Source: Halichondria panicea
Lineage: Eukaryota; Porifera; Demospongiae; Suberitida; Halichondriidae
Assembly (NCBI RefSeq): GCF_963675165.1
Contig: NC_087388.1
Coordinates: 750,800 to 814,799 of the forward strand
Reading direction: 5' to 3'
Length of the DNA stretch: 64,000 nt
This document shows positions 45,101-55,772 of the stretch, piece by piece (the stretch's first letter is position 1; every line of letters starts with the position of its first letter). The notes under the pieces are model-generated. The model made no database searches. It was not told the origin of the DNA and saw nothing but the letters and a program-made list of their open reading frames with translations. A program made the translations under genes and the position numbers.

Positions 45101-47106
45101 GGAATACGAGGAAAGTCAAGAGTGCGGCTGTGAAGAAGGGGGAGCAGCCATTCTAATTTGGATCCCTGACAAAGACACTCCAGACATAGTCTACTATCAG
45201 GTGTGGGGGGCTAGGGCTATAGAGAGGCCAACGTTGAAGGATGAGTAATAGAAGTTGCAATTTGTAGGCTCTAGGAGTCTCAGGGCTCTTTTACATGGAT
45301 GTACTTGTTAGTTTTTAACGGTCCCTAATAGTTTGGTGTTTGTTGTATCTATACATGTACGTGTGTGTATATATAGATCTCATGAACTGTATATACATTG
45401 ACTGACATCATCATTGTTTATCTCTACAGTGTGCCATTCACCTCAATCTGGGATGGAGGATCCGTGTACAAGACGCCCCAGGTAGATATAGGCACATTGA
45501 CCACATAGCTTACATGTATGTGAACTACAATAATAGTGAACATAACTCTAATTTCCCTGTCCAGATCCCTGCGACGAGTTGAGCTGTCCCTCCCACGCTA
45601 CTTGTGAGACGTATACAGATCCATTAGGTGGATCAGATGCTGCCTTCTGCCGCCCGTCCTGTGAGTTGGAGAATGGTGGTTGTGCTGAGGACGAGGTCTG
45701 TTCTCTTGTGGAACAAACTAATTGCCTTGCTGATGGACCCTGTCCACCTACTGTGCAGTGCTCTCCTCCAGGTAATCTAATAGAGCTACTATATACCTTC
45801 ATATTTCTGTCATCTCAGCTATAGGTACCCGTTGCTCACATGCAATTATCTTACAGATCCTTGCAGTACATTTAGATGCCGAAGGGGCTACAGGTGTCAA
45901 GTGTACGAGCCGACCAATGAGGCGTACTGTGAGCCAGCATGTGACCTGTTTAATGGCGGGTGTACTACGGGAACCTACTGCATTCTTCGCCAAGATCGCA
46001 ATTGCAGTGAGGGCCCGTGTCCATCTCTAAAGAGCTGTTGTTTTTTCCCGCGCTGTGACATGCACGTCTGTAGCGCCAAGGAGAACAGGAGAAGCCCATG
46101 CATTATTGAGTGAGAAGAAAATATCCATATTATACACCATAGCCCTATACCCACCCTCCCCCCTTTGTGTCGCTCGTTTAAACAAGGGAATGAATATTTC
46201 ATATTCAGCCATACTAATAATAGTACCAAGAATAGTACTCTTGATAGCACCCATAGAACTTGTACATTTAGTAGTATAACAATTACGGGTAATATAGTAT
46301 GGCTAAAAGTGCAATATGGTACGCCCCGTGCAATTAGTAACCTTGCCATTGCTTGCATGCATGCATGCTACTCGTGCTATTAATCCCTTATTGCACGAGT
46401 AACCATACTATTGATTTTTAATCGTGTATGATGAAGTTCTCATTAACATTTTCAGTCGCGTCTGTTATTCGAAAACAATACGTTAATTGTCATTGATTGC
46501 ACGCTGTCAACGACGACGTGCAATTATTGGACTGGATGTGATACGGGATTAATTGCTGTACACTCTGGACCAGTCACTATAATAGCACATTATAATAATT
46601 ATTATAATAATTTATACGTTATATACAGACCTTAATTAATAATAATGCCTCTCTCAATTCCGCCACATGCAGTGCAGAGGATTCCCAATGTGATGAAGAG
46701 GAGTGTCCATTTACTTACTGTCGTAATTGTTACTTCTCGTCCCAAAATCAGCCATTGCCAGGCAACTGTGGGACATGTAGTGAACACGATATCTTTAATA
46801 AATGTACTCAAAGATGGGCAACTTGCACCAGAAGAGCACATTTAGCTGCTTATGGACAGGTAAGATATACAGTAGAATTAAAGATGATCTCTCTAGAAAA
46901 GACAAGGGATCGAGGCTCTATTACTTGTTTTCATACTGTATTGTACGTACCATTAACTGCATGGTCATTATTATTAACCCCACCACCCACCCCACACACA
47001 CACACCCACCCACCCCACACACACACACACATAGGCATGGCCTCGTCAGTCTCTAAGGAAAGAGGAGGATTTTCGCTGTCACATACTTCCATGTCCATCA
47101 CTCTGA
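36104..47106 (+). CDS. Skeletor-like secreted protein C: DM13-DM13-DOMON with one Cys module
   Basis: Exons 36104-36161, 36335-36460, 38401-38479, 38742-38907, 40724-40762, 40863-40869, 40950-40991, 42060-42080, 42156-42284, 42352-42433, 42589-42751, 42971-43000, 43159-43350, 43414-43542, 43712-43844, 44034-44144, 44212-44388, 44661-44854, 44909-44954, 45031-45200, 45430-45481, 45565-45771, 45857-46109, 46673-46859, 47035-47106. The sum with stop is about 2865 nt, 954 aa, in frame. Signal peptide 1-19; DM13 20-156 and 180-314; DOMON 315-421; Skeletor-type domain to about 715; one ten-Cys module, the tail module and a Cys-rich end (LPCPSL, longer than in A1/A2). This is probably closest to the ancestral layout. 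An in-frame ATG 12 nt upstream (36092) exists but is not conserved. Predicted extracellular; biochemical role unknown. Confidence 0.82.
37660..37876. mobile_element. MITE family 1 copy in C intron 2
   Basis: Well-preserved inverted ends accgtattactagaatgttt and its complement tattctagtaatacggt, with gcgagcattaaac inside. Confidence 0.8.
39538..39848. mobile_element. hAT-like MITE in C
   Basis: Ends AGGGGCGTACCTAG and CTAGTTACGCCCC, flanked by TGGCATGC at 39530-39537 and 39849-39856, an 8-bp target duplication typical of hAT. A related element with ends CAGTGGCGTAGCCAGG and CTACGTCACTTG lies at about 39883-40187. Neither codes for a transposase. Confidence 0.7.
41088..41153. repeat. Perfect hairpin, 29-bp arms
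   Basis: gaccacagccatggtatatg continuing to gttata, an 8-nt loop, then the exact complement. It sits in the C intron between the VPSTDK and EEAVTTE exons. Confidence 0.9.
41854..41991. repeat. 138-bp near-perfect inverted repeat
   Basis: Arms of about 65 bp starting agttaaactatggcctc and ending gaggccattgtttaact, with ctcgtggtatatttg inside. Same intron as the hairpin at 41088. Probably a hairpin-type MITE. Confidence 0.8.
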
Positions 47107-47844
47107 TTTATTCTAACAGACTATAAGAAACATTTTAGCTATAATTTTAGAGGGAGAATTGAGAATTGCTTTTGAATAAGTACATTCGTAAGTATAAATT
47201 ATGAACAAATGAAGTTAATTATTGTCAAAACAATGCTATTTTGCCAAACATTTTGTAAAAGTTATGTAACAGCACACAGCTAGCTTCTAAAAAAGGTCGT
47301 TAGGGACAAAAAAACATGTAGTTCGTAAGATTCAATGTATAAGGACACAGTAATAGCTACATGTAACTAGTGAGTCAGGTTGCTAGGGGAGACCAGGGGT
47401 ACATGGGGGTGGGGCACATCAGTCTGTACGAGGCCTCCTGCAGAGAGAGAATAATAATTAAAATCAAAGATCTAGGCTATACATGAACCTTGCATATTTT
47501 CTCAAAACTGGGCCATCATGCAATCTTTGACTGGTCATGACTTAAGCAATTTCAAAGCTACGAACGATCTTATAGGCCTAAAATCATTTTACACAATTAA
47601 TGCATACAACTGAATATTTGAAGGCAGGACTATACCCAAGGGGAAGGATTGTTACAATTAAGCCTAATAGCTATTCCATAACTGGATTCAATTGAGGGCT
47701 GAGAGCATATTTTATAGGCTCTATTCAAGCAGCTTCTACTGCAAAGAGTGACAAGTATACGGATTGAATAGCAAGGTGGCACCGTGATCAGGGCGAGTTT
47801 TGTACAGTAATGATATAGCGGAAAGAGCAAATCCATACCACCTT
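47107..47844. other. Convergent intergenic region
   Basis: Lies between the 3' ends of gene C (+) and the ANKRD-like gene (-). No ORF, RNA gene or element is recognised; AT-rich. The end of the ANKRD gene could extend a few codons into it if a further 3' exon exists (acceptor ctttgcag on the minus strand near 47740). Confidence 0.5.
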
Positions 47845-50800
47845 CTATTGACAGACAGTGTGTGTGTGACAGATGCACTCACCAACACTCTCCTCACTCC
47901 CGGCAGACACCCATTGCTCCCTCTGTGTCAGCCAGAGAGACTCAGCCTCGTGGCGTTGTCGACAGAGGAGAGAGAACTTGAGCTCTCGAAACTTGTCCCA
48001 CACATCTTGAACTAGACCAGAGAGCAGACGAGAGTCGATGTCATCCTCTCCTGGCCTGGGAGGGGGTGGGGAATTCTCACAGCTGTACAATATGAGAGGT
48101 TTTGTATATACCCACCTTTGTTCAGTCTCTAACTTGAGGTACCGTGACTCAATGGGCGTGGACAGTGGGAGGAGCTTCTCAAGGATGAGAGTACATGCGC
48201 TGAGGGGGGCGGGGCCCTTCTTGGCTCTCTGTTGAGCACGGCACAATTCTTGAATCAGAGATAAACGTAGCCGTTCCTGAATAGAAAAAGTACAACTGTC
48301 AATTTGAAACCGTACATTCTGTATGCGTGACTATAACATAGTGCCATTGGTGATATAAATGTACTGTATACGGAGGGCCATGGCTACCTGTTCCACACGA
48401 TGAGTAGTCACTAGTCGTATTCTCTCAGTTTCCTGCTCACTGAACTGCTTGTGGAGGGTGGGTGGCAGTGGGGGGTACACCACCTGCAAATGGGGTTAGG
48501 GGGGGGGGGGGGTAAACAGTAGACACTGTCTATAATTATACTAGTGCAGTTTGTATGAGGACGTGGCGGTGAACACAAGTACATGTACACAAGGGGGGGG
48601 GGGGGGAGGTTAGTTACAAGGGAAATGTCTATAGATAGTGAAACCTGTCTATAGTAAACATAGGTTCAAACACATGCTATGGAGACTTTGGGGCCTATTA
48701 ATCTGGCTGTATTATAGAGGGTGGCCTGCTTATACATATACATGTAACACAATATACAGGCTGCACTGTACATGTAGCTTATATTTAATTAAGACTACAT
48801 GTACTATCAGGAGTACTCCTAGTACTATTAATACAACACCGTGCCTTTGGACTGATTGGTGTGATGGGCTCTCGTAATTGGAGGTCATGTGATGGAATGA
48901 AAAGGGGGAGGTCCGCATGTTCGTTAGTTTTAGGGGTGTGGCTCTTCCTCTGCTGTACCACTGCTGACCTTACCACAGGACGATGCCTCATTTTAGGAGG
49001 CTGCATGAGGAATGAAAAACAATGGATATTATGGCCTGACAGCAATAACTACGTACCTAAGAGTAAACATACGTACAATGGAGCCACCTCTGCCAACTGC
49101 AATATGAAGCCAGGCACCCATGTCCCAAATGATCAATTTGTGCACAAAAAACAACCCCTCAACAAACTAAGGCCACCTCTGTATAAAACTAAAAATGTGT
49201 TCTCTGAAGGTATCCATTATTAATAGGAACTCTACTGTACTCTACCATCAAGTCGTATGGCTTACCACAGAGACAGAGTCTTGTGAGTACGATCTCTTGA
49301 GTCTGTTCTCGTGTATGAGGTGTGCGGTAGCGGCCCTGGGGCCCTCGGGGGACGGGGGTCCTGATAATGATTTGCTGGACAGTAGTCTTGATACGCCCCC
49401 AATGGGTGGAGAGGTGCGGCAGGAAAAGACGAGAGGAAGAGAGGTACGGTATGAGATGACAGTATCATTTTGTTCGGGTGTAGTTCCTATCGGTAGGGTG
49501 TGGTCACTATTGGGTGTCGCTATGTAACTTGAGCCGTCCTCACTCTGCATTCTGATTGGTCCGTGAGTGACGTGCAGGGAGGGTGTGGTAGGTGGTGAAC
49601 CTGAGCCATTAGTAAAATCATAATAGATACTGTATAGCGGGTTATTTTCGTATGGTGGAAATTTTCGTATATTTCGTATTGAAGGAGCATCATACGAAAA
49701 TTAAAACTCAATGTCACTATCCTGAGCTGTACGAATATTTAAAGGTAGTTCATACGAAAATGTGCACCAACAAAAATTACCCACTATACGGTATTTGTAC
49801 AAACGTTCTGTGCATAATTTAACAATTTCTCACTTTTAATGTTGTTCCAGTCAAGACTGATGTTAAAGGACTCAGACTCCGCCTCTTCCTGGGTTGTTTT
49901 CGTTGTGTCTGTAGTGTCCATGGGGGGCTCACTGGCAACTGACTGCAGTCCTGGTGACATCACATCTGTGCAGCACATTCAGATACATACATGTATGATC
50001 TACTACTAATACAGTGAAACCTGTCTACAGGTACTATATTGCTCAGCCTTGGGCAGACGATAATAAAGAGGTGGCCTAGTTACTACTGGTCCAAACACAG
50101 GCTATGGAGACTTTGGGGCCCATTAACCTGGCTGTATTATAGAGGGTGGCCTGTTTACTGTAGGGAGACCACAATAGACAGGTTTCACTGTACAATGAGA
50201 ATAGGGTGTACGAAACGAAATACTTTGACACTCACACACACACCACACACACACGTACCTTTTGGGTCTTCACTGCTTTCTCTTGTCCTGAGTCCACTTG
50301 ACGATACCTTGACAATGGATAAGGGAATTGACAACACCATCTCATCAGTAGCAGCTTCTGGACTCTGACTCGAAATAAGCCCCGGGACTTCTAATGGAGG
50401 GGAGCCCTTGTCCTCACGTACTTTAGGAACATCCTCTTGAGCTATCTTGTTGTCAGGGGGTGTGGTAGGGGGTGTAATATTCTCCCCCTCCCCCTCAAGA
50501 AGCGAACTGGCTGTCATCTCTGTTAGCTGATTATCACTATCTATTTCTTTCGGGGGTGAGGAGTTTTGTTGAAGACCTTTATCGTTTGTTTCAATTTTTA
50601 TTTCAACCTTTGCTTCCTCTCTTGGCAATAATGCCACGTTTGTCTTGTTATTGGGACCATCTTTCTCACACTCTTTGTTACCTATCACCGTCTCGAGGTC
50701 GCTCTCAGATGAGGAGATATCACTAAATGACACACCCCTCAGTCTCGTCTTCTTTACCGGCATAGTGGGTGTGGTCATACTAATGGGTGTGGTCACTGGT

Positions 50801-53530
50801 GGCCTCTCAGGGCTGAACACTGCAGAGTACTCGTCTTTATCGGCAATACCATTGTCGTCGTGGTTACTCGAGTTCCTACATACAAAGAACTTGTCAGACA
50901 TGTACTGTACACAAGCGTCTGTTTCTTATACTTTATTTTTGTAATACAGGTTATTTTCATAATTATGGTGGAAATTTTTGTATTTTTCGCATCAGTAGAG
51001 CACCTACGAAAATTAAAACATAATTTTTCCGGTACAATAATTATATAGATTCAACGTCACTATCCTGAGCTGTACGAAAAGAAATATTTAACGGTAGTAA
51101 GATTAGAGTTGTGATTATAAATTGCTACGTACATGACCCTATCAAAGAGCTACTATAAACAAAAACAAAACGCAACAAAAGTTATAGACAATCAAAGATA
51201 GTTCCGAAAAAACAAACCTGATTTAGAAAAAACACCCACTTATATATAGCCCATACGTTTTGTCAGAAAATGGAAAATTTGAGCCTGAAATAAATCACTG
51301 ACTAACCCCACACCATCACACTCTATCAAAGATCTACTAAAAAAACAAAAAACAAATTGAAATCGGAGGTTTGCAACACAAGTTATGAACGATCAAAGAT
51401 ACGCAAGAACTGAATGTACAAAGCATTATATAAACTACACAATGTACATGTACCTGCGTTTAGGACAAGGGTTGTCATCGTTACTGTTAGACTCTGAGTG
51501 GTCCTGATCACATGACTTGAGGAGGTCCATGATGCCTGGATGTGTGCAGATATCGATGGGAGTATGCCCCTTGTCGTTAGCACGATGGGGGTTTCCCCCA
51601 TGCTGCAGCAACACTCGCACAGTCTACAGAAAAGGAAAGAGACAAATCTAATTCTTACACTTTTATCATTTCATCATTATTAAACGTCCTGCCTAAATGA
51701 TCTACAGCAGTTTAAGCAAGCTTCGATCTACTACAAACAACAATATGTTTTACATGTTTTCATTTCATAAAGTCCCAAAATTCAGCAGAATTATTGCTAT
51801 GGGGATGATGATATTATCAAAACACACTCTGGCAAATCCACTACATGTGCAGCTGTATACATGGCTACTATAGGCTCACCTCCAGGTGTCCATTCCCGAC
51901 GGCATCGTGTAGAGGTGTGTCACCATCCATCCCCGCTATCCCAACGTCAGCACCATGGGACAACAGTTCCCTGGCAATTGTACTGTGTCCATAGTTACAG
52001 GCCTCGTGGAGTGGAGTCCAGCCTACAGGGGGTGGGTGGTATTATACTGTATCGTTATTAGTACACCATACTCAGTAGGTGACACTATCCATATGCCCTG
52101 TATATACTCCACAGGAGCCTAATATTAGTCTAGCATACACACCAGAGTTAACCCATACCAATAACAGCAACCACCCTACATTAACAACGGTGTGGCAGCC
52201 AGACTACCACCACGTAGCTACCAACACACATCTACAATGTACCAGAGACGAGAATTTTGCCTGATACTGAAACTGTGACAGTGAAAGATGATCTCACCTG
52301 CGTGGTCAGTTGCCATGACATTGGCCCCTTGTCTGAGTAATGTACTCACTCCCTTGAGGTCACCTTTGATGGCCACCAAGTGAAGGGGGCTTTCTCCACG
52401 CTCGTTCTTACGTTGGAGTCTCCTGGGCGTGGTCTCAGGGGTTGCCGGACCAACCACCACTGCCGGGGACCCTGAAGGGGGGCAAAGGTCAAGGGGGTGG
52501 CAATTTATGGAGACAGTATATTGTAGTGGTAGAAATAATTATATGCGAGCATAAAATTATGTGTTTTGGATTGAAAAATTTATGCGATATTCAATTAACT
52601 TATTTCCTGTTAAACCCACAACTTTAATTGGGATTGTACATGTGTAGGCCTCGAATTAATTGTGCGATACAAAGTATGTGCTGATATGATAGCGACTCGC
52701 ATACTTACAATGCACATAGAACTTTATTATACAGAGCCTTTATTAGTTAGTATCATGCATTGATTTCTAGCACTACGGTATAGGTACCTGGTGACTGTTG
52801 CTTGGAGGGGTCAGTCATCTGCAGTAGTAGAGCCATTTGTTGTCTCTCAGTCAGGGGGGGTTTGAGTAGGGACGTGGCCGGTGATCCCATTCTACTCAGG
52901 GCTGTACCAGATGACGAGCTACGTCGCCTCTTCTTCACCGAGCCACCATCTGTGGGTTGGGGGTTGGTGTGTGTGTGTGTGTGGAGGGGGGTTAGTGTAT
53001 GCAGTGGGTTAGTGTGTGTGGGGCCAGGGGGGTTACTGTGTGTGGTGGGTATGGGGGGTGTGTATGTAGAGGATAGAGGTACATGTATGTATGTGTGCGG
53101 AGGGGGAAAAACTGACAATTTTTGTACATGTATGTATTTAGAACCCACAATATTCAATATTAATATGCATGTACATGTACATGTAGTTCGTACAGACCGT
53201 CTGGTCTTGAGGGTGTGCTGGCTGGAGTGTTGTCGGGATACTTCCGCTTTGTACCCTTACCAGGACGCACTGGAGTCTTGAGCACCTGCATATTAAACAT
53301 GCAATATCTAATTATTCAGCTATGCAGGTATAATAAATTATACGTCATGGTAGACATTATACATGTACATGCTGCATGCATGCAAGTTTACATGTATGTA
53401 CTGTACATGCACATTATTTTAAATATACATAATTGATTCTTACCTCCTCAAATCTCTCCTCTGCGACTGTCTTCTCTGTGGAGGGATCATTGGAAGGAGT
53501 CTTCTGGTCCATGGCACGCGGTGTGGCCAT
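47845..53530 (-). CDS. ANKRD11/12-like ankyrin-repeat regulator
   Basis: Exons on the minus strand: 53530-53444, 53285-53198, 52949-52788, 52471-52298, 52022-51880, 51623-51454, 50875-50259, 49965-49834, 49600-49266, 49000-48974, 48483-48388, 48276-48116, 48082-47845. The sum is 2430 nt, 809 aa, in frame. It has a basic KKRRRSSSS patch, then [17 protein letters not shown], matching the segment just before the ankyrin repeats of vertebrate ANKRD11/12. Ankyrin repeats follow at about residues 133-255 ([36 protein letters not shown]). A low-complexity Ser/Pro/Glu middle leads to a conserved C-terminus ([22 protein letters not shown]). Vertebrate relatives are nuclear cofactors that bind p160 coactivators and HDACs; that role is inferred. 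It is much shorter than the 2000+ residue vertebrate proteins. The last exon is read through to the first stop; the true 3' end is uncertain. Confidence 0.85.
49632..49793. mobile_element. MITE family 3 in an ANKRD-like intron
   Basis: Ends tatagcgggttattttcg and aaaattacccactatacgg form inverted repeats; internal tatcctgagctgtacgaa matches the copies in A1 and A2. A partial copy lies at about 50946-51090. Confidence 0.75.
50012..50190. mobile_element. Tc1/pogo-like MITE with TA target
   Basis: Ends CAGTGAAACCTGTCTA and TAGACAGGTTTCACTG, flanked by TA on both sides. Inner sequence ctatggagactttggggcc is repeated in a fragment at about 48645-48735 in another intron of the same gene. Non-coding. 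Confidence 0.8.
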
Positions 53531-53695
53531 ATGGCAAAGGGAGTCGAAAAAGAAACGCAAATTAGACTTCTTTCCTAAATAAAGCCCACCTAGTTACTCC
53601 GGATACAGAGAAGCTAGCTCTATGCTCCATTCTATAGCCATGGACAGCCTACCTACCTAGATCTCTCAAGTCCAACATTGCGCCACTTTGAAATC
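53531..53695. promoter_or_regulatory. Shared head-to-head promoter region
   Basis: Only about 165 bp separate the divergent ATGs of the ANKRD-like gene (minus, 53530) and RPGRIP1L (plus, 53696). No TATA box seen. Compact divergent spacing suggests a bidirectional promoter; transcription starts are not visible from sequence. Confidence 0.55.
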
Positions 53696-55724
53696 ATGGC
53701 TGGTGAGATATACATAAAGTGCATTGCATTATCACACACACCCCAACACTATGAACACACTACCCTCCTCTAACTAATCCACCCATACAGCCTCTTCTGG
53801 TGTGAGGAGAGATATACGTGATCAGAAAACGCGTGTAGCAATTTCTCAAATGGACAAGTTGGAGCTCGAAGACCGACACTATAGGCTCATGGAGGAAAAT
53901 CTGGTATGTCTAATTAATATGGATCAGCGGCTGCCATTGTAATACGTACTGTGCATTTCAGGCCTTGAAGAAATATTCAAGATCTCAGGAGGAGAAAATA
54001 AAGAAGTGAGTTGGACTAGCTAGAGGTCTGTGGTTGCCATGTATACTGTACGTACGTATCTCCGATGGTGTGTACGAGACTGTTTGGTTATAACTACAGG
54101 ATGGCCACTAAGTTGCTTCGATTGACCTCTGATGACAAGCGAGAAGCAAAGAGAGAGGGAGTATTTCACAATGGTGAACAGCTAGATACTGCACATGTAC
54201 AGCAGTACATCTTAGACTACACTGTACACACTGTATGATGTGTTTAACTTAGTCAGCTGTATAGGTACAATATCGTTATACATATAGCTACTCCTTAAAC
54301 ATGCCTTCATTTACAATGCACACTTCACGTATCTCCTCACAGCTGTTCATCACCATGGTGACCTAGAGTCGGAGCTGGACGATGCTCTCTCCAGGAACAG
54401 AGACCTGGAAAAACATATCACCTCCCTTAAGAGCAAAGTACGTACATTATCTAGTCTCAGTCTCTGCACAAATGGATTTGCATGAGTAGAAGTTGCGTTG
54501 GAACTGTACGTGCAATCACCTCAGGCAAACGAGAAAATTATTTTCAATTGGCCATAACTTTTGTTCTATTTTTCCAATTTCAATAATACGTACATGTAAT
54601 AACTATTGTGATTTTCTGAAAGCTTAGAGTTAGCTCTTTCTGTCGGTATGTTTCGCTCACAATTTTCGATCAGACCCAAATTTGGCATTTTCCCCCACTT
54701 ATAACCCACGCTTTTTTCTCAAAAACAGACCCAATAATGAACTTTGATTTTATTATTTCATCTTATAGAGCTCTTCGTAAGCTTTCAGGAAATCATAAAA
54801 CCATTGAAATCAGACCATCTAAACCCAAATTATGGCTACTCAAAGATATAATTTTGTTTCTTAGGTGATGGTACTGAAACAGCAGCTGGAGAGTCATGGG
54901 AAAAGACACACCCCCTACGACCGAATACAGTCCAGAATCAGCTCGGTGAGTAATTGTTTGTTCTGTGTGTACTACTAGACTGACCTTTGTACTGTATGCA
55001 GGGCATCAAGAAGAAAGGTCAGAGGTCGATGTCTACTGAGGACATATCCACTGACAAAAAGTGAGTATCATAGTTTTGCATGAATATATACACTATCTGT
55101 GCCCCCTCCCTTTTCAGGCCGGCTGCTCGGGATGCTGCTACTCAGTCGTCAGTCTCGTGTCACAACATTCTGGAGGAGGTCAGGAGGGACAATGAGGACT
55201 TGTGAGTGTACAGGCTCGGGGGGACATACATGTACATATACACTAGACCCTGTTGTGTGTGTGTGTGTGGGGGGGGGGGGGGTGAGGTGAGGGGGTGTAG
55301 TGCCAAATAATGAATTTTAGGTGTTTGTATAAATTATTGTATAAGATTGTTTGCTTGTTTCAGGGAGGATCAGTTGCTTCAGTTGCAGCAAGATGTGTCT
55401 GCCTTGAGAGCAGAGAAAGAGAGGACTAGAGAACAGGTGTGAAGGAAAACTAACCTAATACTTTGTAGGAGAGCAATAGTTGTCTTTTAAAATTACGTGT
55501 GTATACAAAACTGTGTAGTTACATGTACATGTACAGTATGTATTGAAATCTGTTGCCTTAGTAACAGTTGTCTTATTATACATGTACAAACTGTGTAGTT
55601 GCAGTGTAAGTGTATGTACTGTATTCTGTTTCCTTTCTTAGCAAAAACTGAGACGTGCTCAATTTGAGATAGAGAAACTTCAGCTACAAGACGAACTACA
55701 GTCTCAGATCACCACCCTGCAAAG

Positions 55725-55772
<48 letters not shown>

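Noticed and set aside
48785-49223. ORFs of 86-120 aa near 48.8-49.2 kb as separate genes
   Set aside because: They overlap an intron and a 27-nt exon of the ANKRD-like gene and do not resemble a known protein.
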